The notes: a model not told the origin generated them from the letters alone. A stretch of DNA of 63,817 nt from an uncultured Pirellulaceae bacterium (GCA_938010615.1 CALLUY010000002.1:1-63817); one strand, 5' to 3'; counted from the first letter of the stretch, positions 1 through 10,462 are shown. Numbers and translations are program-made.

Positions 1-562
1 ACTTGGTGCAGCGTTATTTTAGCTGAGTTGATAGAGAACTTCCAGCGTCAGAATCGTCAGTACCAGCTTGGGCGGTAAGGCGACGCCATCACACGGTCCC
101 AACTTGGTTTGGGGATTTCTCTATGCGGAATCAATCGACCGACGCAAGATTCACACTGACCATGTGAAGCAGATGAACCCTGATTTGCAAGCTCAGGGTC
201 AAGATCATCCTTCGATGAATCAACTTCGAAAGGCCCGAACTTCATCGCCGTCGGTGACAGCGGAACGTCCGTCGCTTGCAACTGCATCGCGAAACGCTCT
301 AGGAATTGCTCGCGGTGAATATTGCACCAGCCTCCGAAACGCCGTGTCCGAGTGTATCCCTTGGTCAAGTGAATTGTCCTCTTCAGCGTGTTGCGCTTCA
401 GGAATCGCATCGTCAAGCCGCGTCTCGCGTCGAGGAATCGGGAAGCAAATCCCTAAGAGGGGCGGAAGTAGAAAGCCGCTTGTCGCATTCGGCCTTCTTG
501 AACAGAGAACTTGAACATCGGCTACGTTCGTGCCTCACTACGCGATGTCAAATTCTTAATTG
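1..562. other. No supported gene (left edge)
   Basis: I see no recognisable gene here. Open frames of 119 to 148 codons on both strands overlap one another, match no family I know and lack convincing ribosome binding sites. The stretch may be intergenic or decayed coding sequence cut by the window edge. Confidence 0.4.
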
Positions 563-1051
563 TTATGTCGCGATTTTCTGTGGTTTGTACAGCCACGCAA
601 GAGATGCGATTGCAAGCCCGGTTAAGATCACTCGGAGCAAAAACCCCTTGCGCATCAAATCACGTCGGGTTTTGATCTGTCCCCAGTCGGCATCCCACAC
701 TATTTGCACATTGGGATCGCCAGCATCCATTTTCCAGTAAATCGCAACTGGAGCTTCGAGCCAAGACACGTCGATAATGATATCCTGCCCTCGGTAGGGC
801 GACAATGGACTACCGACCCACTCAGGAGTCTCCACCCAATCGTCGAGTCCCAATTTTTCGATCAATTCAGTGTCGGTGATCGGCGGCAACGGGTTCATTG
901 TAGATGCGGGCAGGGAAAGTTTGTCAGCAGCAAGTTTGGCGTCCAGCAAAGCATCTGCCGAAACGCCTTGATTGACATGGAGAAGCCAGACCATGAAAAC
1001 ACCGGCGACAAATGTCAGCGAAAGCAAGTCGCGGAGTTGGAATCTAATCAT
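563..1051 (-). CDS. Small membrane protein, planctomycete type
   Basis: A 162-residue protein of unknown function. It begins MIRFQLRDLLSLT and continues into a hydrophobic segment (about residues 4-24). This RFxLRDLL-like opening is very common in short planctomycete membrane proteins. A second hydrophobic segment lies near residues 138-157, so both ends are probably membrane-anchored with an acidic, Trp-rich central domain outside the membrane. The frame stays open upstream to 1270, but that extension looks non-hydrophobic and non-family-like, so I place the start at the ATG at 1051. Existence of the gene is fairly safe; function is unknown. Confidence 0.6.
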   Translation of the reverse strand: MIRFQLRDLLSLTFVAGVFMVWLLHVNQGVSADALLDAKLAADKLSLPASTMNPLPPITDTELIEKLGLDDWVETPEWVGSPLSPYRGQDIIIDVSWLEAPVAIYWKMDAGDPNVQIVWDADWGQIKTRRDLMRKGFLLRVILTGLAIASLAWLYKPQKIAT

Positions 1052-1996
1052 GGAAGCGACATAACTTTGTAATTGTCGGCGAATGAACACGTGGTAAGTC
1101 CAGATTTTCCACTTATCGCCGAGACTTATCGCAGTGTGGTTGATAATTATCGCCGAGTCAAGCAATCGAGGGCCGTGGAAGCTGGGCGAAATGGCTGGTT
1201 TGCGATGCCTGGGGGTGATCCTGTTTCCCATGAGTCGTACCGCCCTCAAGAAAAAATTTGACAAGGGCATGCGTGGTTGTAGTTGGCCGATGGATCGAGG
1301 TCTGCGCCAAGGCTGGCTCGCCTGCCTATGCTGTGACTGGAGTGAGCAATGACGACGATTTCCCAGAGTGTGCTGAACCGAGAATTAGCCGCGACGGCCG
1401 CACGATCCAAAAGCTCAGGCAGATATTCAGGTCAGCGAAAACCTGAAAAAAATCAGTGGGCGGAGATCTGGTTCGGCAAACTGTGCAAATTTCACCATGT
1501 CGCGCCGGAGCCGCGATGGAATTTCACTGACCCGATAAACATCTTCGAAGCGTCCAGTAGCAAGGAGTCTTCATGCTGCGCGGTGGTCAAAATCAAAACA
1601 CAAAACGGCAGCCATTGGAACGCGTCAGAGCCAATTCGGGCTTCTTGAACAAAGTGTTTGAGCTCCGGCGGGACCCAAAGAGCCACCCCATGCGAACATT
1701 CAAAGAGAATTATCGCCTAGACCAAACTCACTCCGCCGCACCCGCGAAGTCAAACACTCAATTTTTATCTGGCGATTGGGATGCTCGTTTGGGCATGTGG
1801 TGCAGAGTCACACACCCTCAATAGGCATCGCCATAGAAAGAGTACTTGAGATGCTTGCCGATCATGAGGCTAAATATGATCCAAAGTACCTGTGAGAATA
1901 ACTGCATTGATGTCTCGCCGTCCGGGCTAATCGCCAATTTCAAAACCGTCTCGGTCACATCGACCGGGGAACTTGTTCTCGATAATCGTGATTGAT
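1052..1996. other. Gene-poor gap of about 945 bp
   Basis: No convincing gene. Several frames of 60-99 codons occur on both strands (for example minus strand 1492-1686, GTG start). None shows a family motif, signal peptide or good ribosome binding site. It could hold decayed genes or the 3' untranslated region of the RTX gene that ends at 1997. Confidence 0.4.
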
Positions 1997-4117
1997 TTAT
2001 CGAAGTTCGTCGGCCACATCGACGGCCGTTGCCGTTCTGCCATTTAGCGGAGAAGACTCGGATACCCGAACCACAACTCCATCGACCAAGTCCACTCCAA
2101 AGCCGGCCCATTGAGAGAAGGGGAAATCGACAACGCCATCTCGGCTTAGGATAGTCAGGCTAACATTCTGCTCAAGACCAGCTAACTGACTTGCTGCTGC
2201 TTCCGTTAACGAAATGTAGTCGTTGATGCCTGCCTGATAAAATCGATCCGAGAATGTTGGCCCAAAAGTAGATGATGAAAAACTGTCCCCCACAGCGAGC
2301 ACTCGACCGTCATGAAAAGCAAAAGTCAAACGACCAAAAACAGTTTCCTCTGCCAACGCTTCATCCACGCCAATCTCGAATAGCCGAACTTCACGACCGT
2401 AGCGGTCGGCCAACTCCAGCGCCTCATCCAGCGCGAGGCCTCGATAGAATTCTCCGCTGGGCGATTGGACGTTGTTTACAATGAAAACCGTTCCATTTCT
2501 AATCGTCATCGAAATGTTACTTAGATCTAGTGTGTTGTCTCGCCAAACCGTTACGCCATCTTCCAACCTGATGGTGTACTTGCGGTTCTCGGCAAGAGCT
2601 TTGTCACGAGCTTGCTGCGCTGTCAAGCCGAAGTAACTTGAGAGCGAGTCAACGACAGATTCTCTGTCGACGCCTTCTTCAAACCCCGCGACCTTGTCGC
2701 CAGCATCCGGGCCCACGTAAGTGTCTTGCCCTACAGCCCCATAAAGCAGGTCGTTTCCCGCCTCGCCTTCAATCCTGTCGTCACCAACTCCTCCGTTGAG
2801 TCGATCATCCCCGTCGCCGCCAATAAGATTATCGTTGCCGGCCATTCCAAATATCCTGTCGTCGCCGAAAAAGCCTCGAATGGTATCATCGCCATCACCA
2901 CCATAAATCCGGTCATCGCCCTGAGCTCCATCAATAATGTCTCCGCCGCTGTTTCCATTGATAAAGTCATCACCACGCCCACCGTTGATGCGATCAATTC
3001 CATCGCCGCCAAAGATCGAGTCTTCACCTGAATCGCCGTTTAACCGATCTGCATCGCCGTTTCCACTAATGATGTCGGCCCCCAAGCCACCATTGATCGT
3101 GTCTCTTCCAGCGCCTCCGATAAGTCGATCCTTGCCTTGCTGCCCATCGATTGTATCGATGCCGTCCTGCCCAAGAATCAAATCAGCACCAGCACCCCCT
3201 TCAATTCTGTCGTTTCCGTCTCCTCCATAGATCGTGTCATCGCCGTCACCGCCATAGATGCGGTCGCCACCAAGGCCTCCATAGATCACGTCATCCCCGT
3301 ACCCGGAGTAAATCGTATCGTTGCCAGCTCCGCCCCAGATGTTGTTTACATAAGGGCCAGGATTCGGCGCACTGCGCTCAAGCCCAAACAAACTGACCGT
3401 ATCATTTCCCGCTCCACCTGAAAAAAGATTTATACCGCCAACGTCAAACAGGAAATCATCTTGCCTGCCACCATACAGCTCATCGTTACCAAGACCACCG
3501 TGAAGTCGATCCTCGCCAAAACCTCCGTAAAGCTGATCGTTGCCATTGCCGGCCCTTAAAGTATCGTCGCCAACTCCACCATAGAGCTGCGAGTTGGTCT
3601 TGAACTCACTAGAAATCGGAACTGCATTGTCTTCCAGCGTGTCATCACCGTTGCCACCGTAGGCGACCAATTCAACGTTCACCTCTGTCAGGGTGTAGTC
3701 CAGCAAGTCGTCTCCATCGGAACCGGTAAACAGGATATTTGTCAATTGTGTCAATTGAGTGTTCGCACCCGCATCAGAACTCAACGACAAAGAATCATTA
3801 AATTTCCGTCCAATGAAGCGAATGGTTTGAATTTCATCAGCAGCAAACGACTGGACGTCACCATTTAAACTGCTCGTGACATTCACCGTCCCGTCAATCG
3901 TTTCATTGAAATCAAAATTTGCACTTTCGGTAGCAGAGGCAACGATCCTGAGTGTGCCGTCGACAAGCAAAACACTGGACAGCAGTGTTCGGTCTTCCAA
4001 TGTCTCAACGACTAGCCCTGTTGAACAGGAAGTCTTTTCTTCGATTCGAAAACACGGTTGAAGAAAACGAAGGAGAACATTGCGATACTTTTGGCACGTG
4101 GTTGACAAATTCCTCAT
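1997..4117 (-). CDS. RTX-type calcium-binding protein with C-terminal I78-like modules
   Basis: A probable exported or surface protein of 706 residues. Near residue 40 it has ETLEDRTLLSS, the LExRxLLs motif at the N-terminus of many large planctomycete exported proteins. A beta-rich region follows, then a long run of nonapeptide repeats (GGxGxDxxx, roughly residues 150-480) that in RTX proteins bind calcium as parallel beta rolls. The last ~220 residues hold three modules, starting YFGLTAQQA, YRGLALDEA and YISLTEAAA. Each continues to a DGV or DGR near its end, recalling the potato-inhibitor-I/I78 protease inhibitor fold (my inference). The frame extends to a TTG at 4180, but the ATG at 4117 follows a GGAAAG ribosome binding site, so I prefer it. 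Target unknown. Confidence 0.85.
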   Translation of the reverse strand: MRNLSTTCQKYRNVLLRFLQPCFRIEEKTSCSTGLVVETLEDRTLLSSVLLVDGTLRIVASATESANFDFNETIDGTVNVTSSLNGDVQSFAADEIQTIRFIGRKFNDSLSLSSDAGANTQLTQLTNILFTGSDGDDLLDYTLTEVNVELVAYGGNGDDTLEDNAVPISSEFKTNSQLYGGVGDDTLRAGNGNDQLYGGFGEDRLHGGLGNDELYGGRQDDFLFDVGGINLFSGGAGNDTVSLFGLERSAPNPGPYVNNIWGGAGNDTIYSGYGDDVIYGGLGGDRIYGGDGDDTIYGGDGNDRIEGGAGADLILGQDGIDTIDGQQGKDRLIGGAGRDTINGGLGADIISGNGDADRLNGDSGEDSIFGGDGIDRINGGRGDDFINGNSGGDIIDGAQGDDRIYGGDGDDTIRGFFGDDRIFGMAGNDNLIGGDGDDRLNGGVGDDRIEGEAGNDLLYGAVGQDTYVGPDAGDKVAGFEEGVDRESVVDSLSSYFGLTAQQARDKALAENRKYTIRLEDGVTVWRDNTLDLSNISMTIRNGTVFIVNNVQSPSGEFYRGLALDEALELADRYGREVRLFEIGVDEALAEETVFGRLTFAFHDGRVLAVGDSFSSSTFGPTFSDRFYQAGINDYISLTEAAASQLAGLEQNVSLTILSRDGVVDFPFSQWAGFGVDLVDGVVVRVSESSPLNGRTATAVDVADELR

Positions 4118-4399
4118 AAGTGCTTTCTTTCCAAATTGTTTTTTCCCAAGTCGATTCAACAGCAACGCTTGAGCAGTCAATATGTGATATCCACATGATC
4201 GACTTCATCTTATATTACGCTCGCGACTTTACTCACTGCAAATAGCAAGCGACTATTTTTTCTTCGAGTTTTCGAACAGTCGTCGAAGTCCCTCTCAATG
4301 GACATCGGTCCGAAGTTATTGTTGATGTTCTCTCGAAGCCGTCTGACTTGGCAGGATTCGCCAACGACTGGTCCTTGGAAATGGCAAGTAACTCTGCAC

Positions 4400-5974
4400 T
4401 TACTTCATCGCGACAACCGGATCCAGTTTTGCGGCTCGGCGCGATGGTAGCAGGCTGGCGAGCATGCAGATCGTGATGGCGATCGCTGTCACGACCAAGG
4501 CGTCGCCAAACGAGTAAACAAAGACGGCGAAATCGAAGTCGTCGCGAATTCGGGTTTCGATGTATTGGCGAGCAAACCCGGTGATGACCGAATCGATCAA
4601 TCGCGCGACCGCCAACGAAACTAACGCGCCAAGAATTCCAGTTAGAGCTGCTTCGATCAGCATGAGCCGGCTAATGTCGGAGTCGCTCGCCCCGATGGCC
4701 TTCATGATTCCAAATTCGGGAGTGCGTTCCATCACGGCGATGATCATTGTGTTCATGATGCCCACCGATGCGATCAACAGGATGACCAACGCGATCGCAG
4801 CCACGATCAAACGGACTTTCCCCAATTCTGATTCTGCTTTTTCGAGAATCTCGAGTGCCGAACGAGTTTCGAGGCCCTTTGATTCGACAAGATCCACGGC
4901 TGCCCTGAGGTCTGCCGAATTTTCAACCGAAGCGAGGCTGTAGTAGTAAATGCGTTCAGGGTGCGTTGCCAAATCGATCGCGTGATAGTCTCGCCAGTCA
5001 ATCAGCAAGTCCGATCCACCGTTGGCCCTAGCCATTCTGAAAAGCGCGGTCGCAGTTGTGTCTTTTGGTTTCACGACGCCGGCAATTTCGAACTCTCGGT
5101 AGATGAACTGATTGGCGTCGTCGGCCTGTTCAGTCGTCGGCTTCGGCGAATCGAGTCCCATTCGCGTGGCGACTTGGCGGATCGTTTCTTTTTCAATTTC
5201 GCTCAAATTGGTTTGCTCGACTTCGGCAAATAGATTGCGGAAGGTGTCGGCCAGCTGTTCTGTTTCTGAAAAACCACTGACGCCGAAGAAGCCGGCAAGT
5301 CTTTTCATCTTCGGTGACTGGGTTGCTGCTGCGACGCTGAATCGAAGTTTGACTTTGGTCCCGATGAGCTCTTCGAGTTGTTGATCTGTTTTGTAGCCCA
5401 GTCGCCAGGCGCGGTACTCGTCGATCCAGATTTTGCCGCTGGAAGAAGTGGACTCGGGAGCACTCCCAGCGACGATGCGAGCGTCGAGGCCACTGGTTTC
5501 GGTTGAAAAGCAGGTCGCTCGTGCGGCGATTTCTTGGTCGCCGATGGTAAGCTGTCCGCGCAGGTCCTGCCGCGGCAAGATGGATGCGATCTGCTTCAGG
5601 CCTCGAAGTTCGTCCAGCATTTCCAGCGATACCTGTACCGAAGGCAGATTTTTGGTTGCCCACGCCTTTTCGAGTTTCTCTCCGATCCTTTCCTTTCGGT
5701 CTGGCGAGATTCCGTCGCCGAGTTCGTTGCTGGCGGCCTTTGGGGGATTCGAGTTCGGGCCGGTTTGGGCTCGCCCGGGAACGATGGCGAACTGTTTGGA
5801 AAAGTCAGACTGACCGAAAAGGTTCATGAGTCCGTCGCGGGCTCCTCGCGTTCCGGCGAACACAAGCAGTAGCATCGAGCAGCTGACGACGATGCCAAAA
5901 ATATTGAAGGCAGTGCGGGACTTTCGAGCCCACAGATTCTGAATCGCCATCATGAAAAGTTCAGATCGATTCAT
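4400..5974 (-). CDS. ABC transporter permease, MacB/LolC/FtsX type
   Basis: A 524-residue inner-membrane subunit. One transmembrane helix lies near residues 21-43, then a large extracytoplasmic domain (to about residue 390), then three helices in the C-terminal FtsX domain. The conserved stretch MERTPEFGIMKAIGAS follows the second helix, as in MacB and LolC/E permeases. Such proteins use ATP hydrolysis in the cytoplasm to drive movements outside the membrane (lipoprotein release, efflux, signalling) rather than classic transport. It overlaps the ATPase gene upstream by 4 bp (ATGA), so the two are translationally coupled. No periplasmic adaptor gene lies next to it, and the substrate cannot be read from the sequence. 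Confidence 0.9.
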   Translation of the reverse strand: MNRSELFMMAIQNLWARKSRTAFNIFGIVVSCSMLLLVFAGTRGARDGLMNLFGQSDFSKQFAIVPGRAQTGPNSNPPKAASNELGDGISPDRKERIGEKLEKAWATKNLPSVQVSLEMLDELRGLKQIASILPRQDLRGQLTIGDQEIAARATCFSTETSGLDARIVAGSAPESTSSSGKIWIDEYRAWRLGYKTDQQLEELIGTKVKLRFSVAAATQSPKMKRLAGFFGVSGFSETEQLADTFRNLFAEVEQTNLSEIEKETIRQVATRMGLDSPKPTTEQADDANQFIYREFEIAGVVKPKDTTATALFRMARANGGSDLLIDWRDYHAIDLATHPERIYYYSLASVENSADLRAAVDLVESKGLETRSALEILEKAESELGKVRLIVAAIALVILLIASVGIMNTMIIAVMERTPEFGIMKAIGASDSDISRLMLIEAALTGILGALVSLAVARLIDSVITGFARQYIETRIRDDFDFAVFVYSFGDALVVTAIAITICMLASLLPSRRAAKLDPVVAMK

Positions 5975-6642
5975 GGACTCACCAGCTTTCCGTCGCGCAA
6001 TCTGATCACTCGATCCGCGACGTCGCTGGCCAAAGATTCATCATGCGTTATCAGACACAGCGTCGAGTTTTGAGCATCGATCATCTCCAGCATTAGCTGC
6101 ATGACATCGACGGCGTTTTGAGAGTCCAAGTTTCCGGTCGGCTCGTCCGCAAGAATCACCGGCGGGTCGTTCACCATGGCGCGGGCGATTGAAATACGCT
6201 GCTGTTCACCGCCGGAGAGTTGATTCGGTTTGTGACGTGCTCGTTTTTCAAGACCGATGCGTTTGAGCAATTCGCGGACTTTCTTGCGGCGTTTCAATAG
6301 CGGGACGCCGGCTAAAATTAGCGGCAATTCGATATTTTGAAAGGCGGTTCGCTGCGGGATCAATTGGAAGGACTGAAAGACGACGCCGATTTCGTGGAGT
6401 CGATAATTTGCTTTTCCTTGCGAGTCCAGCTTGGCGGTTTCGTTGCCGTTGACCGAAAGTTCGCCCGATGAAGGCGTGTCCAAGCCGGCGATCAAATTCA
6501 GCAGTGTCGATTTGCCGGATCCGGACCGGCCAAGGATCGCGATCTTTTCGCCTTTTTTGATTTCCAGGGAGAGGTCATCGATCGCCGTGACTTTTGCGTT
6601 GCCAGAACCGTAATGGCGGGAAAGAGAGGAGGCGACGATCAT
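5971..6642 (-). CDS. ABC transporter ATP-binding protein, LolD/MacB type
   Basis: A 223-residue nucleotide-binding subunit. Walker A is GRSGSGKST (near residue 37), the Q-loop lies in [10 protein letters not shown], the signature is LSGGEQQR, Walker B is [12 protein letters not shown] and the switch histidine is in THD. Length and the DEPTGNLD form are typical of the LolD/MacB/FtsE branch. It is the first gene of a two-gene operon with the permease, which starts 4 bp before this stop codon. It powers that permease; the cargo is unknown. Confidence 0.93.
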   Translation of the reverse strand: MIVASSLSRHYGSGNAKVTAIDDLSLEIKKGEKIAILGRSGSGKSTLLNLIAGLDTPSSGELSVNGNETAKLDSQGKANYRLHEIGVVFQSFQLIPQRTAFQNIELPLILAGVPLLKRRKKVRELLKRIGLEKRARHKPNQLSGGEQQRISIARAMVNDPPVILADEPTGNLDSQNAVDVMQLMLEMIDAQNSTLCLITHDESLASDVADRVIRLRDGKLVSP

Positions 6643-6817
6643 TGGTTTGGTGGCTGTGTAAGAGGGTCTTTCGTGACGCGAATTCCAATATCGCCTTTAG
6701 CAGTTCATGCGAGCAGTTTTAAAGCCCAGTAGGCGAGTCAGTCCTGGCTCGCGGCATTGCAAATCACGGTCTCGGAGAGACTGAGCTGCTACCTGCGATC
6801 GGCTCCAGTGTAATCGA

Positions 6818-7321
6818 CTAGCGTTGATTGGGGCGGACTTCGATGATTCGCCCTTCATTTTTGGTGCTGATTATCTCCATTCCATGGACCGAAAGCCGTC
6901 CGATGGATTTGCCATTGGTAGACGAATATCCGCTTACTGAGAGTCGAGTGTCCAGTTCTTTTCGGACTTCTGAAATGTTTCTGCCCACCAGATGTTGATA
7001 TTCGGCGGCTTCGTAATGAGCGATCGGTCTATAGAAGTAGGCGACCAGTAAGATTGGCGGAGCGAGCTGAACAACAATGCTCAGCCAATGCTTTTGCCAG
7101 CAAGCTATTCCAATCCCGACGGCCAGAGCCAGCATGTACAACCAGATTCGCGGCGTGATGCCTTCGGGATCGCTGAGTAAAAGATTGCTTGGGTAGTCGT
7201 AATGTGAAAGCGGCCTAAAGACCAGAAGTATCAGTATCAGCTGGATTGGGAAGGTGATCAGCAAGACTGTCTTGGTCGTCCAGCTGGAGCTTTTGGAGAT
7301 GTTTGGATTTGAGGTATTCAT
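6818..7321 (-). CDS. Hypothetical membrane protein
   Basis: A 167-residue protein I do not recognise. It has a polar N-terminus and three hydrophobic segments (about residues 18-38, 54-72 and 79-97). A soluble C-terminal half of about 65 residues is rich in Ser, Arg and Glu. It ends 175 bp from the start of the ABC operon on the same strand, with a small palindromic stretch between, so it is probably transcribed separately. No catalytic motif is visible. Confidence 0.65.
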   Translation of the reverse strand: MNTSNPNISKSSSWTTKTVLLITFPIQLILILLVFRPLSHYDYPSNLLLSDPEGITPRIWLYMLALAVGIGIACWQKHWLSIVVQLAPPILLVAYFYRPIAHYEAAEYQHLVGRNISEVRKELDTRLSVSGYSSTNGKSIGRLSVHGMEIISTKNEGRIIEVRPNQR

Positions 7322-7507
7322 GAACTGAGTAAATTATCGCTGCCAAAAAGGTGCAATTGAGCGAAATTGCGAGAATGGCTCAACTTGCCCATGTCGAAAG
7401 TCGAAAAATTGAGGGTCTTACTATAAAGTAAATGGGTCTGTTTCGGTTTGAAGCAGGTTTGCGAGAAATCGCGAACCAAATAGAGGGCTGTCGCGTCAAT
7501 TTACGTA

Positions 7508-7535
7508 TTGCGACCAAACTCGATTTGAATATATT
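7508..7535 (+). promoter_or_regulatory. Sigma-70-type promoter of the tRNA-tuf operon
   Basis: TTGCGA at 7508-7513 and TATATT at 7530-7535 are separated by 16 bp. The first tRNA gene begins 18 bp after the -10 box. Spacing and position suit a strong housekeeping promoter for the tRNA-Thr/Tyr/Gly/Thr-tuf transcript. Inference from sequence only. Confidence 0.55.
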
Positions 7536-7553
7536 ACCGAAACTTCAAAGTCA

Positions 7554-7626
7554 GCCAGCGTAGCTCAGTTGGCAGAGCAATGGTTTTGTAAACCATAGGT
7601 CGTGGGTTCGAACCCCTCCGCTGGCT
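7554..7626 (+). tRNA. trnT: tRNA-Thr (UGU)
   Basis: Complete cloverleaf of 73 nt. The acceptor GCCAGCG pairs with CGCTGGC, discriminator U. The anticodon stem ATGGT/ACCAT encloses the loop TTTGTAA with anticodon TGT, reading ACA. T arm GTGGGTTCGAACCCC. No CCA is encoded. It is the first gene of the tRNA-tuf cluster. Confidence 0.97.
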
Positions 7627-7777
7627 CTTGAATTAGAGGTGCGTCGCAAAGAACGCGAGGGGCGATTTGGTGAAAGCTAGATCGCTTTGATTGTTCTATC
7701 GGTACCGCACCTTGACCCTGAGAATCGGTCAATTGCGATTGTGTCCAGAAATGGACGTTTCAAAATTGTCCAAAAAC

Positions 7778-7859
7778 GGGGGGGTACCGAAGCGGTCAAA
7801 CGGGACAGACTGTAAATCTGTTGGCTCTGCCTTCGCAGGTTCGAATCCTGCTCCCCCCA
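7778..7859 (+). tRNA. trnY: tRNA-Tyr (GUA)
   Basis: An 82-nt tRNA with the long variable arm of bacterial tRNA-Tyr. The acceptor is seven G residues paired with TCCCCCC (last pair G-U), discriminator A. The anticodon loop is CTGTAAA with anticodon GTA. T arm GCAGGTTCGAATCCTGC. Second gene of the cluster. Confidence 0.96.
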
Positions 7860-8139
7860 CTTTTTGCTTCTTGGGCCTCGCTTGGCTTTCTTCTGGTGCA
7901 AATTCCAAATGGTTTTGCGTTAGGATTGCGCTGCGGGTCCGTGGAGTTTGCGATTTGCTTGTGGCCTCGATGTGAGGAAATAGGCGGTTGTCGCAGAATC
8001 CGTACTATGGATTAGAATTTTTTTGACTCGGAATTTTGGTTTTGAAGTCAAAATTGTTCGTTTGTCCATTGGTCAATGTCGCGAATTTGTTACATTGTCC
8101 GGTCATTCGAGATGGCGGGAGACCGTTGTTTCGAACAAA

Positions 8140-8210
<71 letters not shown>

Positions 8211-8246
8211 CATTTGATGAGATACACACTGACCGGATTTTGAACT

Positions 8247-8319
<73 letters not shown>

Positions 8320-8393
8320 TTTGTTGTGGTCGGCTTTCGGGTCGATTTTTTTTCAGCTTAGTTGATTAAGAGAGATAACAGGTAAACAGACGT

Positions 8394-9590
8394 ATGGCCA
8401 AGGAAACATTTGAGAGGACTAAGCCTCACGTGAACGTTGGAACCATTGGGCATATTGACCATGGTAAGACGACCACGACCGCATCGATTCTTGCTGTTCA
8501 GGCTGCTAAAGGCTTGGCTGAAGCAAAGGCTTATTCGGATATCGCCAAGGGTGGTACCGTTCGTGACGCCACAAAGACCGTTACGATTTCGGTTGCCCAC
8601 GTTGAGTATGAGACGCCAAACCGTCACTATGCTCACATTGACTGCCCGGGTCACGCCGACTTTATTAAAAACATGATCACCGGGGCCGCCCAGATGGACG
8701 GTGCGATCTTGGTTGTTTCTGCAGCTGACGGCCCAATGCCTCAGACTAAAGAGCACGTTCTGTTGGCTCGTCAGGTTGACGTTCCAGCACTCGTTGTCTT
8801 CTTGAACAAGTGTGACCTCGTCGATGACGAAGAGTTGCTTGAGCTTGTTGAGATGGAAGTTCGCGAGTTGTTGAACAAGTATGACTTCGACGGCGACAAT
8901 GTTCCGATCGTTCGCGGTTCTGCTCTTCCAGCTCTGAACAATCCTTCAGACGAAACAGCTAACGCCTGCATCGGTGAGCTGATGGAAGCGATTGACTCAT
9001 ATATTCCTGAGCCAGCTCGTGAAGAAGACAAGCCATTCCTTATGGCTGTTGAGGACGTTTTCTCAATCGAAGGTCGCGGTACTGTTGCGACTGGTCGTGT
9101 TGAGCGTGGCGTTATCAATACTGGTGACGAAGTTGAGATCATCGGTCTCGAAGCTGAGCCAATGAAGACGACTTGTACTGGCGTTGAAATGTTCCGCAAG
9201 ATCCTGGACTCAGGACGTGCTGGTGACAACGTTGGTCTTCTTCTTCGTGGTGTTAAGCGTGAAGAAATTCGTCGTGGTCAGGTTATTGCCAAGCCATCTT
9301 CGATTACTCCTCACCACAAGTTTGAGGCAGAGATTTACTGCTTGAGCAAAGATGAAGGTGGTCGTCACACGCCATTCTTCAGTGGATATCGTCCTCAGTT
9401 CTACTTCCGTACAACTGACGTGACTGGTACTGCGAACTTGGTTGATGCTGAAATGTGCATGCCTGGCGACAGTGTCAAGTTGACGATTGAGTTGCACAAG
9501 CCGATCGCGATGGACGAGCAAAATCGTTTCGCGATTCGCGAAGGTGGCCGCACCGTTGGTTCTGGTGTTGTTACTAAAGTTATCGAATAG
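8394..9590 (+). CDS. tuf: Elongation factor Tu
   Basis: EF-Tu, 398 residues, the GTPase that carries aminoacyl-tRNA to the ribosomal A site. G1 is GHIDHGKT near residue 19 (most bacteria have GHVDHGKT), G3 is DCPGHADF, G4 is NKCD and G5 lies in GSAL. Domains 2 and 3 are complete, ending [14 protein letters not shown]. It follows four tRNA genes and precedes tRNA-Trp, secE and nusG. The four tRNAs upstream match, in order and anticodon, those before tufB in E. coli. The start is the ATG at 8394, giving the usual [21 protein letters not shown]-terminus. Confidence 0.99.
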   Translation: MAKETFERTKPHVNVGTIGHIDHGKTTTTASILAVQAAKGLAEAKAYSDIAKGGTVRDATKTVTISVAHVEYETPNRHYAHIDCPGHADFIKNMITGAAQMDGAILVVSAADGPMPQTKEHVLLARQVDVPALVVFLNKCDLVDDEELLELVEMEVRELLNKYDFDGDNVPIVRGSALPALNNPSDETANACIGELMEAIDSYIPEPAREEDKPFLMAVEDVFSIEGRGTVATGRVERGVINTGDEVEIIGLEAEPMKTTCTGVEMFRKILDSGRAGDNVGLLLRGVKREEIRRGQVIAKPSSITPHHKFEAEIYCLSKDEGGRHTPFFSGYRPQFYFRTTDVTGTANLVDAEMCMPGDSVKLTIELHKPIAMDEQNRFAIREGGRTVGSGVVTKVIE

Positions 9591-9737
9591 TTTGGCATGG
9601 TGGTCGCGAATGATTGCGGCCTCCATTGCTGGAGAAAATTGGAAGCGGCAGGTGTTTTGATACGCTTGCCGCTTTCCAGCAGTTTGTGGCCCTTGCTGTC
9701 TTTTTTGATGGTGTGGGCGAGCAGGTTGCTGGTTTGG

Positions 9738-9810
9738 AGGGGTGTAGCTCAATTGGTAGAGCACTGGTTTCCAAAACCAGCGGTTGCGGGTTCAAGTCCC
9801 TCCGCCCCTG
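9738..9810 (+). tRNA. trnW: tRNA-Trp (CCA)
   Basis: A 73-nt cloverleaf between tuf and secE. The acceptor AGGGGTG pairs with CGCCCCT (one G-U), discriminator G as expected for Trp. The anticodon stem CTGGT/ACCAG encloses TTCCAAA, anticodon CCA. T arm GCGGGTTCAAGTCCCTC. tRNA-Trp ahead of secE-nusG is a widely conserved bacterial arrangement. Confidence 0.97.
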
Positions 9811-9931
9811 CTTTGTTTGGTTGATTGCGGTGGTTCGACGAATCGTGCCGCGTGGTTGGCCTGTCCGTTCAATGGAATGTGCGGCTACGCGACGCTTTGT
9901 TTGGCGTGGCGGTAAATTAAAGGTTCATTAA

Positions 9932-10462
9932 ATGAGTGCAACTGTAAATCAAGGTGGCAGTAATTCGGGAGGCTCGTTCTTCCCTGAATTGTTCCGGTTC
10001 GGCTTGTATAAGCCGGCGCAGGGACGCATTGTGCGCCAGGTTACTTTTTTCTCGGTAGCGTTGCTGGCTTGTCTGGCGATTTGGGAATTGCACTCATCGG
10101 GTTGGTTTAACTTCCTTAACGCTGCGGCGGTTGAGGGTGAAGTTGCTGGTCCTCAGATTGTCAAAATGTTGTTCTCTTTTGCGTTGGCTGGCATCGGAAT
10201 TTGGTCGGCCTATCGATTGGTGAACTATCCCGTGTTTGCGGATTTCCTGATCGCTGTCGAAGCGGAGATGAACAAGGTTTCGTGGCCAACGCGAGATCAG
10301 CTTTATCGTGCTTCGGTTGTTGTGATCTTTGTGATTTTCGCGATGGCGGTTCTGCTTTTCCTTTTTGATATTTTGTGGACGGCCGTTTTCGAGATGATTG
10401 GAATTCGATATTCCGATTCCGATTCGTGGTGGTCCAAGTTGCGTGGTTTCCTTGGCTTTTAG
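9932..10462 (+). CDS. secE: Protein translocase subunit SecE with N-terminal membrane extension
   Basis: SecE stabilises SecY in the inner-membrane translocon. The conserved part lies at about residues 105-165: an amphipathic helix with EMNKVSWPTRDQL followed by one transmembrane helix. At 176 residues the protein is much longer than the usual 60-70-residue SecE. The extra N-terminal ~100 residues hold two further hydrophobic segments (about residues 38-55 and 75-95), giving three transmembrane helices in all. This resembles the three-helix SecE of E. coli in outline. It lies between tRNA-Trp and nusG in the standard order. Confidence 0.95.
   Translation: MSATVNQGGSNSGGSFFPELFRFGLYKPAQGRIVRQVTFFSVALLACLAIWELHSSGWFNFLNAAAVEGEVAGPQIVKMLFSFALAGIGIWSAYRLVNYPVFADFLIAVEAEMNKVSWPTRDQLYRASVVVIFVIFAMAVLLFLFDILWTAVFEMIGIRYSDSDSWWSKLRGFLGF

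Noticed and set aside
57-514. Overlapping frames of 119 and 148 codons at the left edge
   Set aside because: They lie on opposite strands over the same bases, neither matches a family, and neither has a clear ribosome binding site.
2726-3421. Several plus-strand open frames of 80-101 codons
   Set aside because: They mirror the RTX nonapeptide repeats on the other strand. The regular codon pattern removes stops from all frames, and the frames show no ribosome binding sites.
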